DNA of 34,786 nucleotides from Candidatus Cryptobacteroides avicola (GCA_017695115.1 JADILV010000011.1:1-34786); one strand, 5' to 3'; positions 6,025 to 14,542 are shown, numbered from the stretch's first letter. Program-made: numbers and translations. Notes: a model not told the origin generated them from the sequence alone.

Positions 6025-7761
6025 ATGTTAGGAGCGCTTGCCGGAGATATAATTGCATCTCCATACGAATGGGTGGACACGACCGACTTCTATTTTAACC
6101 TGCTGGAGTCGACCAGGGGCAGCTATAGGGGACGCCCCGTGGCATATCACCCCAAGGTGACTGATGTTGGGGTCATGACAGCCGCCGTCGCCAGATGGCT
6201 AGCATCAGACGGCTCATATTCCGCCACTGAATTGAGGCGGTGGATACTGCATTACGCGGAAAAGTATCCGGACTGCGGCTTCTCTCCATATATGCGCCGG
6301 TGGATTGGGAGCAATGCCCATCTCCCGATGAATAATTATGGAAACGGGGCTGCTGTCAGGGCAAGCCCGATAGGTATGCTGCATCTGTCCCTCCCGGAGG
6401 TGCTGGATGTGGCAAAGACATGTGCATTGGCCACCCACCGCAATCCGGATGCCGTAAAAGGGGCACAGGCCCTTGTCCAGGCGGTGTGGATGGCATGCCG
6501 CGGGAGAAGCAAAGAGGACATTGCCTTTGCAATGGAAAATGACTTCGGACTCAATGTTGGCCGCAGCATGGAGGACATGCGTTCTCTGCTGTCCGGAGCG
6601 GTCCCAGAGCCGGTGATTGTCAATGGGGAGGTTATCGGGGAGGTCATGGTGCAGACCGGCAGGATCGACAGCTCAAGTGCCACAACAGTCTGCGCTGCAG
6701 TCGTCTCCTTTCTCGCATCAGGAGATGTCGAGGCTACGATACGTACGGCCGTGACGCTCGGAGGAGATGTCACGGGCGTCGCCTCGATGGCATGTGCCGT
6801 GGCCGCCCCGTTCTATGGAGGGGTACCGGAGAAACTGGAGAGGCTATGCTCCAGATATATTGACAGTGAAATCACTGATGCTCTTTCCCTGTTTGAAAGG
6901 CGCCTGGAAAATGTGGTGGCTCCGGCGATACAGGTGCAAAAGGAGCATAAAAAGGATTATTCATTCAAAGTGATACATAGAGACGGGATGTCTCCCATAT
7001 ATGTTGTCCCGCCCTACAGAAATGACATCAAGGACTTAATAATATCCCTGAAGGGGTATGCGGATTTTATCTCTCCCAAAGACCTTCCGGAGGTATTGGC
7101 AAGAATGGCAGATAAACGTAATGGGACATATCTTGAACATCCCAGGCCGTATGTACGGGCCCTGTATCTGGAAAACGGCAGGATCACCGCCTCCATGCCA
7201 GGAGACACTTCGGCGGAGCAGCGCCGTGATTCTGTTGCAGAGCTGCAGAGGATAAAGGAGTTTGCGGCGGATGTTAAATCCAGGCTCCAGAAGGCTGCCG
7301 GTTATTATGGCGATGGCAGTATACATTTCGCTGAAGCATACTATCCGGTCATCTATCCTGAAAGGGTTGAAATCCGCAGGGGGGACCTTCTCGAGGGGGC
7401 GGTAGAGATTGCCCCACGTACAGGGCTGCTTAAACTTGTGAGGGTCGGCGATGACTATTATGGTGAAGGCAGGGAGGCCGACTGCTACAGGAGAAGGGCA
7501 TTCGGAGACGGGTGCCGTCCGTGCTATGAGGACATAACAGCCGCTATCGCAGAATTCTGTCTGGATGAAGGGGTCGGGGCAAGACTGTGCGATGATAGAT
7601 CAGTCTATAGCAGTCCCGGCAACGGGTACCAGTATGATACCAGGACCAATATAGAAAAGGCATCCGACGATGTCGCCCATTCCGAGGATACCGTGCTGTT
7701 GGAGGCTATCGAATCATCTGAAAAGAAAACGAGAACCGCCGGCCCCCGCCTCCGGCAGTGA
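6025..7761 (+). CDS. Degenerate ADP-ribosylglycohydrolase with long C-terminal extension
   Basis: A 578-residue protein. Residues 1-300 show the DraG/ARH fold: 'MLGALAGDIIASPYEW' at the start, 'NYGNGAAVRASPIGML' (the NGAAMR-like motif) near 105-119, and GGDVTGVASMACAVAAPFYG near 246-265. The magnesium-binding motifs are damaged: the usual TDDT is T46-D47-V48-G, and the usual GGDTDT is G-G-D248-V-T-G. Three of the normal metal contacts are therefore lost, and the protein may bind ADP-ribose without hydrolysing it. About 260 further residues follow that I do not recognise, starting near 'KVIHRDGMSPIYVV'. It is third in the primase operon, 54 bp after the DUF3945 gene. ADP-ribosylglycohydrolase-like genes are seen on other Bacteroidetes elements; a host-modifying or counter-defence role is only a guess. 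Confidence 0.75.
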   Translation: MLGALAGDIIASPYEWVDTTDFYFNLLESTRGSYRGRPVAYHPKVTDVGVMTAAVARWLASDGSYSATELRRWILHYAEKYPDCGFSPYMRRWIGSNAHLPMNNYGNGAAVRASPIGMLHLSLPEVLDVAKTCALATHRNPDAVKGAQALVQAVWMACRGRSKEDIAFAMENDFGLNVGRSMEDMRSLLSGAVPEPVIVNGEVIGEVMVQTGRIDSSSATTVCAAVVSFLASGDVEATIRTAVTLGGDVTGVASMACAVAAPFYGGVPEKLERLCSRYIDSEITDALSLFERRLENVVAPAIQVQKEHKKDYSFKVIHRDGMSPIYVVPPYRNDIKDLIISLKGYADFISPKDLPEVLARMADKRNGTYLEHPRPYVRALYLENGRITASMPGDTSAEQRRDSVAELQRIKEFAADVKSRLQKAAGYYGDGSIHFAEAYYPVIYPERVEIRRGDLLEGAVEIAPRTGLLKLVRVGDDYYGEGREADCYRRRAFGDGCRPCYEDITAAIAEFCLDEGVGARLCDDRSVYSSPGNGYQYDTRTNIEKASDDVAHSEDTVLLEAIESSEKKTRTAGPRLRQ

Positions 7762-7820
7762 AATGTGCTCGCTTTCCGTAGAAGTGAATCTATCTGGCAG
7801 TGTATTGGATATTTATCTGT

Positions 7821-8156
7821 TCATGCCTTATCTTCAGGCATATGATATTCCCTGTCCGCTGCTATGTGGTTCAGCACATCCTGCAGCCTGTTGAGCTGGT
7901 CATTGTCAAGCACACGGATCGAACTGATGGTTATCCTCTGCGAGGCAATCCTGCGACAGGCAATGTCCCTTTCGCTCATTGTACCGTCACCGTCCGCATG
8001 GACGGAATGGAGATAGGCATTGACTGCTTCCGTCTGCTCCTTTGTGGGGTATGGCGTTTTCATCCCTTCCCGGATATAGCCGACCATTTTGCTGACCGCA
8101 TTTGCCAGGAGTGGGTCTTGCCGTGCAATGATCTCTGTCAAATCTTCTGTTTTCAT
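7821..8156 (-). CDS. Small helical protein of 111 residues, unknown
   Basis: Starts with the ATG at 8156 after a purine-rich GAGAGGAA, a plausible ribosome binding site, and converges on the end of the ADP-ribosylglycohydrolase-like gene. The protein is charged and helical: 'MKTEDLTEIIARQDPLLANA', then VSKMVGYIREGMKTPYPTKE, then 'VRVLDNDQLNRLQDVLNHIA'-like segments near the end. There is no membrane segment and no motif I recognise. The plus-strand frame covering the same DNA has worse composition and no start signal. The gene lies at the border to the AT-rich island. Function unknown. Confidence 0.55.
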   Translation of the reverse strand: MKTEDLTEIIARQDPLLANAVSKMVGYIREGMKTPYPTKEQTEAVNAYLHSVHADGDGTMSERDIACRRIASQRITISSIRVLDNDQLNRLQDVLNHIAADREYHMPEDKA

Positions 8157-8329
8157 AAGTTCCTCTCTTCAAATATGCTCTGTTTCGTACTGAATAAGAC
8201 TAGTGTCCAGAGAAAAATTCTTCAACAAGGGTTTAATTATTAAACATCAATAAGTTACAAACATTAGAAAATTTTTCGATTAGAACTTCAGTAACTTTGC
8301 GGTAGCCATCAAGAGGTTATCCGCAAGCC

Positions 8330-8565
8330 ATGAACAAAGGAAAACAATCTTCGCTCAGATTATGTCTCTCATTAACGAATACGAGTTCAAGAAATGTGTC
8401 TACCGCTACAAAGGTGATTGGCATGCCATCAAATTCAATTGTCGTGACCAGTTCATGGTGATGAGTTTTGCTCAGTTCACTGACAGAGCTGGTTTGAGAG
8501 ATATTGAGACTACACTTAACCTCTGTGGCGACCTATATCGCTCCGGAATCAAAAATATAAATTGA
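8330..8565 (+). pseudogene. IS4-family transposase, N-terminal fragment
   Basis: The frame from 8362 reads 'MSLINEYEFKKCVYRYKGDW' and 'FNCRDQFMVMSFAQFTDRAG', followed by LRDIETTLNLCGDLYRSGIK. This is the N-terminal DUF4372-type domain of Bacteroidetes IS4-family transposases. Upstream, ATG at 8330 (MNKGK...) and the segment KTIFAQIM just before 8362 continue the same protein in a shifted frame, so one base is missing near 8340. After SGIK the sequence departs and stops, lacking the DDE catalytic domain (the full protein is near 380 residues). It is a dead remnant, marking the left edge of the AT-rich island. Confidence 0.75.
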
Positions 8566-8625
8566 AGCCATATTTTGCTATTAGTCTGTTTTTTTTTATC
8601 TTTGTTTGTATATTAGGATTATTAT

Positions 8626-9254
8626 ATGCAAATGAACGAATATTCTATAACACACCAAGAGGGGCGACTTAAAGTGTACTGGTTTCTTATGCCCGAAGTT
8701 TTTAATGGGGAAAAGATCGACCGGAAGAAGTTAGAAGTAACTTTAGGAGAGGATATAAATAGTTCCAATGAACGATATGATTGAATTGGACGGGCCAAAG
8801 CGATGCTTTCCGAGGGAAGCGGCCAGACATCACCGGCCACCCTTGAGCCTTGTCGGGAAGAATCTGTCGAATTCGACAATACGCAGAGTATCTTTATTGA
8901 AGGGAAAATATGGAGGTATTGAAAGTGCCACAAAAAAGTTATTTCAACACAAGCAATAATGGAGTTAAACTAAGAAGATAGACGATATATATGGTCCAAC
9001 TTCCCGAATTGAGCGATAAGAAAAGCGAAGCGTATAAGCAGGATATAAAACTATTGCTGAAATATCCAAAGAACGGATTCGGCATGGAAATTCAAGAGGA
9101 AGTTGAGGCGGAACACGCAAAACACAGGGGCGATTAGATTTCGAGAGCTAAAAGCATGTAAGGACGCCAGACATCGAATTCAAAGTATTCAAACTTGCGG
9201 AAAGCAATTTTAAACATTGGTGCAATATCAAGGGACCGGATAAGGGAGGTTGAA
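8626..9254 (+). pseudogene. Decayed type III restriction-modification methyltransferase (mod)
   Basis: Fragments of one protein appear in different frames. First, an ORF of 52 codons at 8626-8784 (MQMNEYSITHQEG..., EVTLGEDINSSNERYD). Then, in another frame, 'QTSPATLEPCREESVEFDNT' and QSIFIEGKIW, equivalent to the region just before the DPPY motif of Mod proteins. Next, near 8991, 'MVQLPELSDKKSEAYK' as in the Mod C-terminal part, and near 9165 'TPDIEFKVFKLAESNFKHW'. The DPPY catalytic motif and the FxGxG SAM site are missing, so several frameshifts and an internal deletion have destroyed the gene. No intact Res partner is seen. The intact cassette begins 21 bp after this wreck. Confidence 0.7.
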
Positions 9255-9274
9255 AAAACAATACCGTTTTACAG

Positions 9275-10468
9275 ATGCGTGATGGTGGAATAGAATTTAA
9301 AAAGCATATGATTATGTTTAACGGAGAACAGGATATTGATTTTCAAAACGAAGAAAATCAGGTTGAGAAAGAAATTGTGGGCAATGAGCCGATAACGATC
9401 CCATTTGACCCTAATTTGATTCGGATTCGTAGAGATCCGTTTACTTTGGGCGAATTAATTGATAAAATGGAATACAACGAAGTCAATTTTAATACTTCGT
9501 TTCAGCGAAAGAGTGATTTGTGGGATCCTATTAAACAGAGTCGATTGATTGAGTCTGTATTGTTGCGTTTGCCACTTCCCGCTTTTTATTTTGATGAGAT
9601 TATAGAACACGAAGATGATATTGACAAACGTCGCTCTGTATGGCAGGTCATTGATGGCCTGCAACGGTGTAGTACTTTCAATAATTTTATTGTAAAACAG
9701 AGTCTAGTATTGGAAAATCTAGAATTCTTGGCGCGATTTAATGGAGCAAAATATGATGATTTACCACGAGAATTGCAGAGGCGTATAAACCAATCTCCTA
9801 TTACTGTATATATCGTAGAAAAAGGGACTCCGGATGAAGTTAAATTCAACATCTTCAAACGAATTAATACAGGAGGCTTAGTATTAACTCCTCAAGAAAT
9901 AAGACATGCGATGAATCAAGGAATTGCGGCTGATTATGTTGCTTCATTAGCAGAAATGGATTCATTTAAAAGAGCAACTTGCAATATCATTAAAACAGAA
10001 CGCATGGAAGATCGAGATTTTGTTACTCGATATGTAGCATTTTACCTGCAAGATTATGTCGAATATCAACCGGATTTGGATAGCTTCCTTACAAAAGGGA
10101 TGGCAAAGATCAAATCTGTGACTCAAGAAGAACGGGAGGAAATGAAAGAGAATTTTGATAAAGCCATGCATACATCTATGAGTATATTCGGAGATGATGC
10201 TTTCCGAAAGAGACAGAATCCGACGGATCGCAGAAAACCTATAAATAAGGCCCTGTTTGAAGTTTTGAGTGTATATTTTGCGAAGTTATCGGAGGTGCAA
10301 AGTCAATTGCTTATCTCTAAAAAAGACCTCTTTAAGAATAAGTTGATGTCATTGAATAATGATCCCAAGTTCCTTTATGCAATATCATCTGGAACAGGAC
10401 AGAAAGAGAGTGTAAACCGTAGATATATTGATATAAAGAGAATCATCGATGAAACTTTAGAATCGTAG
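9275..10468 (+). CDS. DUF262 protein, first gene of the putative defence cassette
   Basis: A 397-residue DUF262 protein (the ParB/Srx-like fold of GmrS and related defence proteins). Visible motifs are 'VNFNTSFQRKSDLWDPIKQS' with the FQR signature, RLIESVLLRLPLPAFYFDE, then 'VWQVIDGLQRCSTFNNFI' (canonical IDGQQR with Leu in place of the first Gln), and 'FNIFKRINTGGLVLTPQEIR'. In DUF262 proteins these residues form a nucleotide-binding and hydrolysing site. The C-terminal half is helical and carries no HNH (DUF1524) nuclease, so this is a stand-alone DUF262 unit. A start at the internal ATG at 9308 is also possible. It is 8 bp from the ATPase gene, and the DNA is clearly richer in A and T than the rest of the element, a sign of separate origin. 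Confidence 0.85.
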   Translation: MRDGGIEFKKHMIMFNGEQDIDFQNEENQVEKEIVGNEPITIPFDPNLIRIRRDPFTLGELIDKMEYNEVNFNTSFQRKSDLWDPIKQSRLIESVLLRLPLPAFYFDEIIEHEDDIDKRRSVWQVIDGLQRCSTFNNFIVKQSLVLENLEFLARFNGAKYDDLPRELQRRINQSPITVYIVEKGTPDEVKFNIFKRINTGGLVLTPQEIRHAMNQGIAADYVASLAEMDSFKRATCNIIKTERMEDRDFVTRYVAFYLQDYVEYQPDLDSFLTKGMAKIKSVTQEEREEMKENFDKAMHTSMSIFGDDAFRKRQNPTDRRKPINKALFEVLSVYFAKLSEVQSQLLISKKDLFKNKLMSLNNDPKFLYAISSGTGQKESVNRRYIDIKRIIDETLES

Positions 10469-10476
10469 AATAGTAT

Positions 10477-11613
10477 ATGATTACAAAATTAAATATTAAA
10501 AATTTTAAAATCCATAAGTCCACAACACTGGATCTTAGGTTATTAAATATACTGGCAGGAAAGAATAGTAGTGGAAAATCATCGATTATTCAAGCCTTGT
10601 TGCTTTTACGTCAAAGTTATTTAAGTGGAGAACTGCAAAATGGCTTGCAGCTGCAAGGTAATTTGTGCAATATTGGCTTAATAGATGATGCAATATGTGA
10701 ATCCGCAGGTGAAGATGCTGTCGAATTTCAATTGATTATTAATGGGGAACCAATGAAATGGGTGTTTTCTCGAAAGAGTATGGATAGTTTTCAGAATATG
10801 ATTCCCTCTGATAAGGGAAACAGCACACCCACAGATATGTACTCTCTTTTTACGAATAATTTTCAATATATAGGTGCTGCTAGATTGGCTCCACAGGAAT
10901 CTTATCCTATTGATACAAGTGCCGTCGAGATAAAAAAGCAATTATCAAAAGAGTTGGGGTCATGTGATTTGGTTGCTCATTATTTGTATCATTATGGGAA
11001 AGCAAAACAGTATCAGATCAATGCTGCCCTGAAATATGACGGTGTGGATTCGTTGGATTTAAATGAACAAGTATCAGCATGGGAGGGTATTATTAATAAA
11101 GGGGTGAATGTCCTTTCTCAAAAAGAAGGGAAAGCTTTTGTATTAAAGTATGCATTCAATAAGCCGGGAGATTTTATGCCCTCTAAAGAATTCAATGCGA
11201 CAAATGTTGGTTATGGACTAAGTTATGCTCTGCCAATTATTGTAGCATTGCTTACGGCCTCGCCTGATAGTTTGATAATTATTGAAAATCCAGAAATCCA
11301 CTTACATCCTCAAGGCCAATCTGAGTTAGCTAAATTGATAGCCCGAACAGCTCAAACAGGGGTTCAGATTATTGTGGAAACTCATAGTGATCATATAATC
11401 AATGGTATTTTGGTTGCTACAAAACAATTTGAGAAAGAAGAAGTAGGAATAGATCGTGCTAATGTGCAGTTGTTCAATTGTAAAAAGAATGATTCGACTC
11501 AGACAGCAGAAGTTCTTCCTATAAGTATTATTGGTGACGGCAGAATAGATGTTCAGCCCGATGGTTTTTTTGATCAAGCGGAGAAAGATTTAAGTTATTT
11601 ATTGGAAATTTAA
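10477..11613 (+). CDS. AAA/ABC-type ATPase with DUF3696-like C-terminus
   Basis: A 378-residue OLD/SMC-like ATPase. Walker A is 'LAGKNSSGKSSIIQALLLLR' near residue 28, with the usual 'LNIKNFKIHKSTTLDL' start. The Walker B and D-loop region is 'DSLIIIENPEIHLHPQGQSE', followed by 'VQIIVETHSDHIINGI' with the switch His. The last 50 residues (PDGFFDQAEKDLSYLLEI) are of the DUF3696 kind seen in ATPases of defence loci. There is no TOPRIM nuclease domain, unlike OLD proteins. It lies 8 bp after the DUF262 gene and 3 bp before the third gene, so the three are translated together. ATP-dependent sensing or gating of the effector is the likely role, by comparison with other ATPase-based systems. Confidence 0.85.
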   Translation: MITKLNIKNFKIHKSTTLDLRLLNILAGKNSSGKSSIIQALLLLRQSYLSGELQNGLQLQGNLCNIGLIDDAICESAGEDAVEFQLIINGEPMKWVFSRKSMDSFQNMIPSDKGNSTPTDMYSLFTNNFQYIGAARLAPQESYPIDTSAVEIKKQLSKELGSCDLVAHYLYHYGKAKQYQINAALKYDGVDSLDLNEQVSAWEGIINKGVNVLSQKEGKAFVLKYAFNKPGDFMPSKEFNATNVGYGLSYALPIIVALLTASPDSLIIIENPEIHLHPQGQSELAKLIARTAQTGVQIIVETHSDHIINGILVATKQFEKEEVGIDRANVQLFNCKKNDSTQTAEVLPISIIGDGRIDVQPDGFFDQAEKDLSYLLEI

Positions 11614-11616
11614 TGT

Positions 11617-12423
11617 ATGCCTCGAATTGATATTTTCTTATTATTTCCTCAAACCGAAGAAGAAATTCTTCGATTGGGTGATAATTTAGATTTATATAAA
11701 GATATCCCTAGGCAGTTAGCTTCTATAATACAATTAATAAAGAATGGGGAATATAAACTGTTTTATGATTCAGAAAACATTACAGCTTTTTGCAAGCAAG
11801 CCGCAATTTTATGTGATGGGAGATATTTAGATAATATCAGAGGCCAATTATTATATTTATTGGGGAAAAAAGCTTTAGATGTTGCGCATAAAAATAATCC
11901 TAATCCCAGTCATGATTATTATCAATGGTTTAGTGATACTACTTCTGTAATCATTAAAACAGATATTTTACATAGGTATGCAGCAGAGAATAAACTTTCA
12001 GGTAATGACTCTGCTATTATATCTTTTTCCTACGAGGATCCTTGGAATCGAGATATAATTCCTTTGATTCAAGAGTCTAGATACAATGATACCTTACCAC
12101 AAATCTGTAATATACCTTATTTCAATCCTGTGGGGACATTTATTGAGTGGTATAAATCTAAAATATTAGATAATAGGACCTTTAGCTTAACAGACATTAC
12201 AAGATTTGAAAGGACAAATAAGTTGTATGAAAAATCGAAGCGGCGGATTTACAAAGAAAGGTCCACAAATCGGTATTGGTATTATGATTTTTTCCACAGC
12301 GATAATAAAGAACATTATGAAGTTTTTGATAACACAGGTAATCATGTGGGAGAGGCTGATATGAATGGTGTTTTAGACGAAACAAAAAAAGATAAAACGA
12401 AATCGATAAAAGGGATAATATGA
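11617..12423 (+). CDS. Putative effector with colicin E3-like rRNase C-terminus
   Basis: A 268-residue protein. Residues 1-200 form a domain I do not recognise ('MPRIDIFLLFPQTEEEILRL', an acidic, mostly helical region). The last 60 residues, 'RYWYYDFFHSDNKEHYEVFD' then NTGNHVGEADMNGVLDETKK, follow the pattern of the colicin E3/cytotoxic ribonuclease domain: W/Y-D-x-x-H, an E, 'V-x-D-x-x-G-x-H-x-G-E', and a basic tail. In colicin E3 the catalytic Asp and His are in the D-x-x-H motif with a nearby Glu; here D224, H227 and E235 are the candidates, with about four extra residues between H and E. Colicin E3 cuts 16S rRNA. If the similarity is real, this gene is the toxin of the cassette. The N-terminal domain would hold the regulator interaction. 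A hairpin ends the transcript. Confidence 0.6.
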   Translation: MPRIDIFLLFPQTEEEILRLGDNLDLYKDIPRQLASIIQLIKNGEYKLFYDSENITAFCKQAAILCDGRYLDNIRGQLLYLLGKKALDVAHKNNPNPSHDYYQWFSDTTSVIIKTDILHRYAAENKLSGNDSAIISFSYEDPWNRDIIPLIQESRYNDTLPQICNIPYFNPVGTFIEWYKSKILDNRTFSLTDITRFERTNKLYEKSKRRIYKERSTNRYWYYDFFHSDNKEHYEVFDNTGNHVGEADMNGVLDETKKDKTKSIKGII

Positions 12424-12451
12424 AACTAACCTGTACCAATTTAGGTTAGTT
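12424..12451 (+). terminator. Terminator hairpin after the three-gene cassette
   Basis: AACTAACC (12424-12431) and GGTTAGTT (12444-12451) form a perfect 8-bp stem with a 12-base loop, directly after the effector's stop codon. The following tract is only ATTAG, so termination may be weak. The rest of the gap to 12647 shows no gene. Confidence 0.55.
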
Positions 12452-12647
12452 ATTAGCAGGATGCCATACGAGCAGTTATTCGAGGACAAATGCTATGTAA
12501 TTCATATATATTCTGCTTATTCTTTGTCATTTATATTATTGTCATACAACTTTGATTATGTTAACTTATGAATAAACCTATCCCCCTATTCCAAGAGGAT
12601 CTTTTTGCAATTCGGGCGTGCATTCCATTCATATTACAATGGTGGCA

Positions 12648-14153
12648 TCATAACTCATTCACTTTAGCAATAAGGTATTGCCTGACCAGCTCCCGGAGCT
12701 CTTCTTGTGGAATGTTGAATATGCCGTTCCTGTTGGCAATTTCGTATTCTTTTGTCCCTTGCCTGAATATGTATTTCCGATCGCGGCCATCAACCGTGGC
12801 CAGTAGATGCAGATTGCCTTTGTATGCTTGTTCTATTCTTGCGTCGCAGACTGTATGTCCATCTATTTCTTGTATTTCCTTCTGTCCGGCCGATGCGGTA
12901 AAACCCCATTCAGAAAGCCTTGAGGAGAGGCACGAGTCGACACGGTTCACCCATTCTTTTTTCACCTTGAATTTTCCAGCCGTTGCACGGAATGACCCGA
13001 CAGCCCGGGCAACCTCTCTTATAATTGATTCGGCTCGTCTTATCCCGTTGTCTTTTGCAAAATCCAACACATCCTGTCTGGTTATGTCCATCAGTTTCCC
13101 CCGCACCATAAAGCATCTTTCATCCTGGGGTTGGAAACCGCCTCTGTTAAATATAAATGTCATGTCGTATGCCGGAGAAAGCTCCCAATGGCCGTTCTTG
13201 TCCATGATATATGAAAAGTTCTTGTCATGGTCATCGGTATTGTTGGCGAGGATATTAAATACCATTCTCCTGAACACTTCCTCGCAGTCCCTTTCAGACA
13301 GGCGCATTTTCCGACAGATGCCAAGAAGTTTTTCATAACTGTCAGTGCCCGGGCATAGGGCAGCAACAGTCTGTGTATGCACTTTCTCTCCGTCTGCCCT
13401 ATCGAAGCGTTTGGTAAGGAAATGCTTCACCCCTTCCACATCCAGCAATCCGGAATCCATAATACGGATTCCAGCCATCCGGCACATTTCATAATAAGTC
13501 ATTTCAAGTTCCGCTGACGACCGTTCCGGGTCTCCAAACTTCAATATGCAGTAGTCATATCCTTCCAGGCCTGATATCTGCCCGGAGCTAATGTCTCCGT
13601 TTTCCCTGTTGATGGCTAAAATGGCTTTGGGCTGGCGCCCTCCTGCTGATGTCCCGACGGCAATCAATGACTGCATCGTCAGTGACTCGCCAGGCAGGAT
13701 ATGGGCGTTTTCCCTTTCCTTGAAGATCCGTCCGGCAAGGTCTATCAGCTGTTGGATGTCTATCCGGTCGCCTGCTGTAATGCCGGATGTCTCCGGGACA
13801 AACTCCAGTGCACCCATTCCGCGTTTCCCGATAAAAGACAATTTTTCGAGTGGCGTTATGTCTGCATTTGACAACTTGTTTTCAATCCGCCAACGCTCAA
13901 ACAACTGGTTCCCCCAGTCGTCCGGCAGGGAATCGGCCAGGAATGCCGGAAGCCTCTGATACTTTCTGTCCGATTCCCCGTATATCGGAAGCCTGCTACT
14001 TCTCCCTTTGACTGGAGCTGTCAATGGTGCAATATCGAGACTGTCATTCAGAAACTCCGGATTATACATGAAATAGGTATTGCGGGTGCGCTTGTCCCAG
14101 ACAAGGCGCCCGATCTCTTTACCCCAAAGCAGTATTTTTAAAGGTCCTTTCAT
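12648..14153 (-). CDS. hipA: HipA-type serine/threonine kinase toxin
   Basis: A 501-residue HipA. The N-terminal coupling domain is followed by 'LEKLSFIGKRGMGALEFVPE', the P-loop-like 'IAVGTSAGGRQPKAILAIN', 'YCILKFGDPERSSAELEM', HFLTKRFDR, and the catalytic loop 'NTDDHDKNFSYI' with 'LSPAYDMTF' holding the metal-binding Asp. All motifs needed for kinase activity are present, so the protein should be active. E. coli HipA phosphorylates GltX; the substrate here is unknown. It is longer than E. coli HipA (440). The ATG at 14153 overlaps the hipB stop by 4 bp (ATGA), so the pair is translationally coupled. Confidence 0.9.
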   Translation of the reverse strand: MKGPLKILLWGKEIGRLVWDKRTRNTYFMYNPEFLNDSLDIAPLTAPVKGRSSRLPIYGESDRKYQRLPAFLADSLPDDWGNQLFERWRIENKLSNADITPLEKLSFIGKRGMGALEFVPETSGITAGDRIDIQQLIDLAGRIFKERENAHILPGESLTMQSLIAVGTSAGGRQPKAILAINRENGDISSGQISGLEGYDYCILKFGDPERSSAELEMTYYEMCRMAGIRIMDSGLLDVEGVKHFLTKRFDRADGEKVHTQTVAALCPGTDSYEKLLGICRKMRLSERDCEEVFRRMVFNILANNTDDHDKNFSYIMDKNGHWELSPAYDMTFIFNRGGFQPQDERCFMVRGKLMDITRQDVLDFAKDNGIRRAESIIREVARAVGSFRATAGKFKVKKEWVNRVDSCLSSRLSEWGFTASAGQKEIQEIDGHTVCDARIEQAYKGNLHLLATVDGRDRKYIFRQGTKEYEIANRNGIFNIPQEELRELVRQYLIAKVNEL

Positions 14154-14464
14154 TTATCCTGTTTTTTATGGCGGATGCGCTGTATTTTCTTCTTCTGTAC
14201 ATAAAGATATGGTGATTCCGGCAGCTCGGGCAGAAGTCCGTCTATGCCGTCTATCTGCTCTATAGCCTTCAGTAACAGAAGAAATGTCCCCAGTGACAGA
14301 TTGGTGGCAATCCCTGATTCAAACTTGTGTATAGTCGTAACTGTAATTCCGGACTGCTCCGACACTTCCTTCTGCGTCATATTCGATCTCAGCCGGTATT
14401 CCCTGAAACGGGATCCGAGCAGCCTGACAAGTTCCGGAACGGAATATTCGTAATAATTATTCAT
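14150..14464 (-). CDS. hipB: HipB-type antitoxin, XRE-family HTH
   Basis: A 104-residue protein with a Cro/C1-type HTH: 'LLGSRFREYRLRSNMTQKEV', then SEQSGITVTTIHKFESG and TFLLLLKAIEQI. The C-terminal tail is basic and Lys-rich (QKKKIQRIRHKKQDK). Located directly upstream of and overlapping hipA, as in HipBA systems, where the antitoxin neutralises the kinase and represses the operon by binding operator repeats. Two copies of a 17-bp motif and a -7 box precede it. Confidence 0.85.
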   Translation of the reverse strand: MNNYYEYSVPELVRLLGSRFREYRLRSNMTQKEVSEQSGITVTTIHKFESGIATNLSLGTFLLLLKAIEQIDGIDGLLPELPESPYLYVQKKKIQRIRHKKQDK

Positions 14465-14542
14465 TATAAATACAATTATACTATAATTTATATCTTAAAT
14501 ACCATATTTATTATAAATATAATTATAGTTATTGCAAAAGTA
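14464..14542 (-). promoter_or_regulatory. hipBA promoter with repeated operator-like motif
   Basis: TTATAAATACAATTATA (14464-14480) and TTATAAATATAATTATA (14511-14527) are direct copies with one mismatch, 47 bp apart. On the minus strand TACTTTTG (14542-14535) is a -7 box just upstream of both. The copies lie between promoter and hipB start, the expected place for autoregulatory HipB sites. I found no clear -33 box. Confidence 0.5.

Noticed and set aside
8768..8959. Small plus-strand protein of 63 residues
   Set aside because: It is one frame of the decayed mod gene; the recognisable Mod segments are in another frame.
12568..13338. Plus-strand gene opposite hipA
   Set aside because: Open frame on the reverse of a conserved HipA sequence, Ser/Cys-rich with no motif; a shadow of codon bias.
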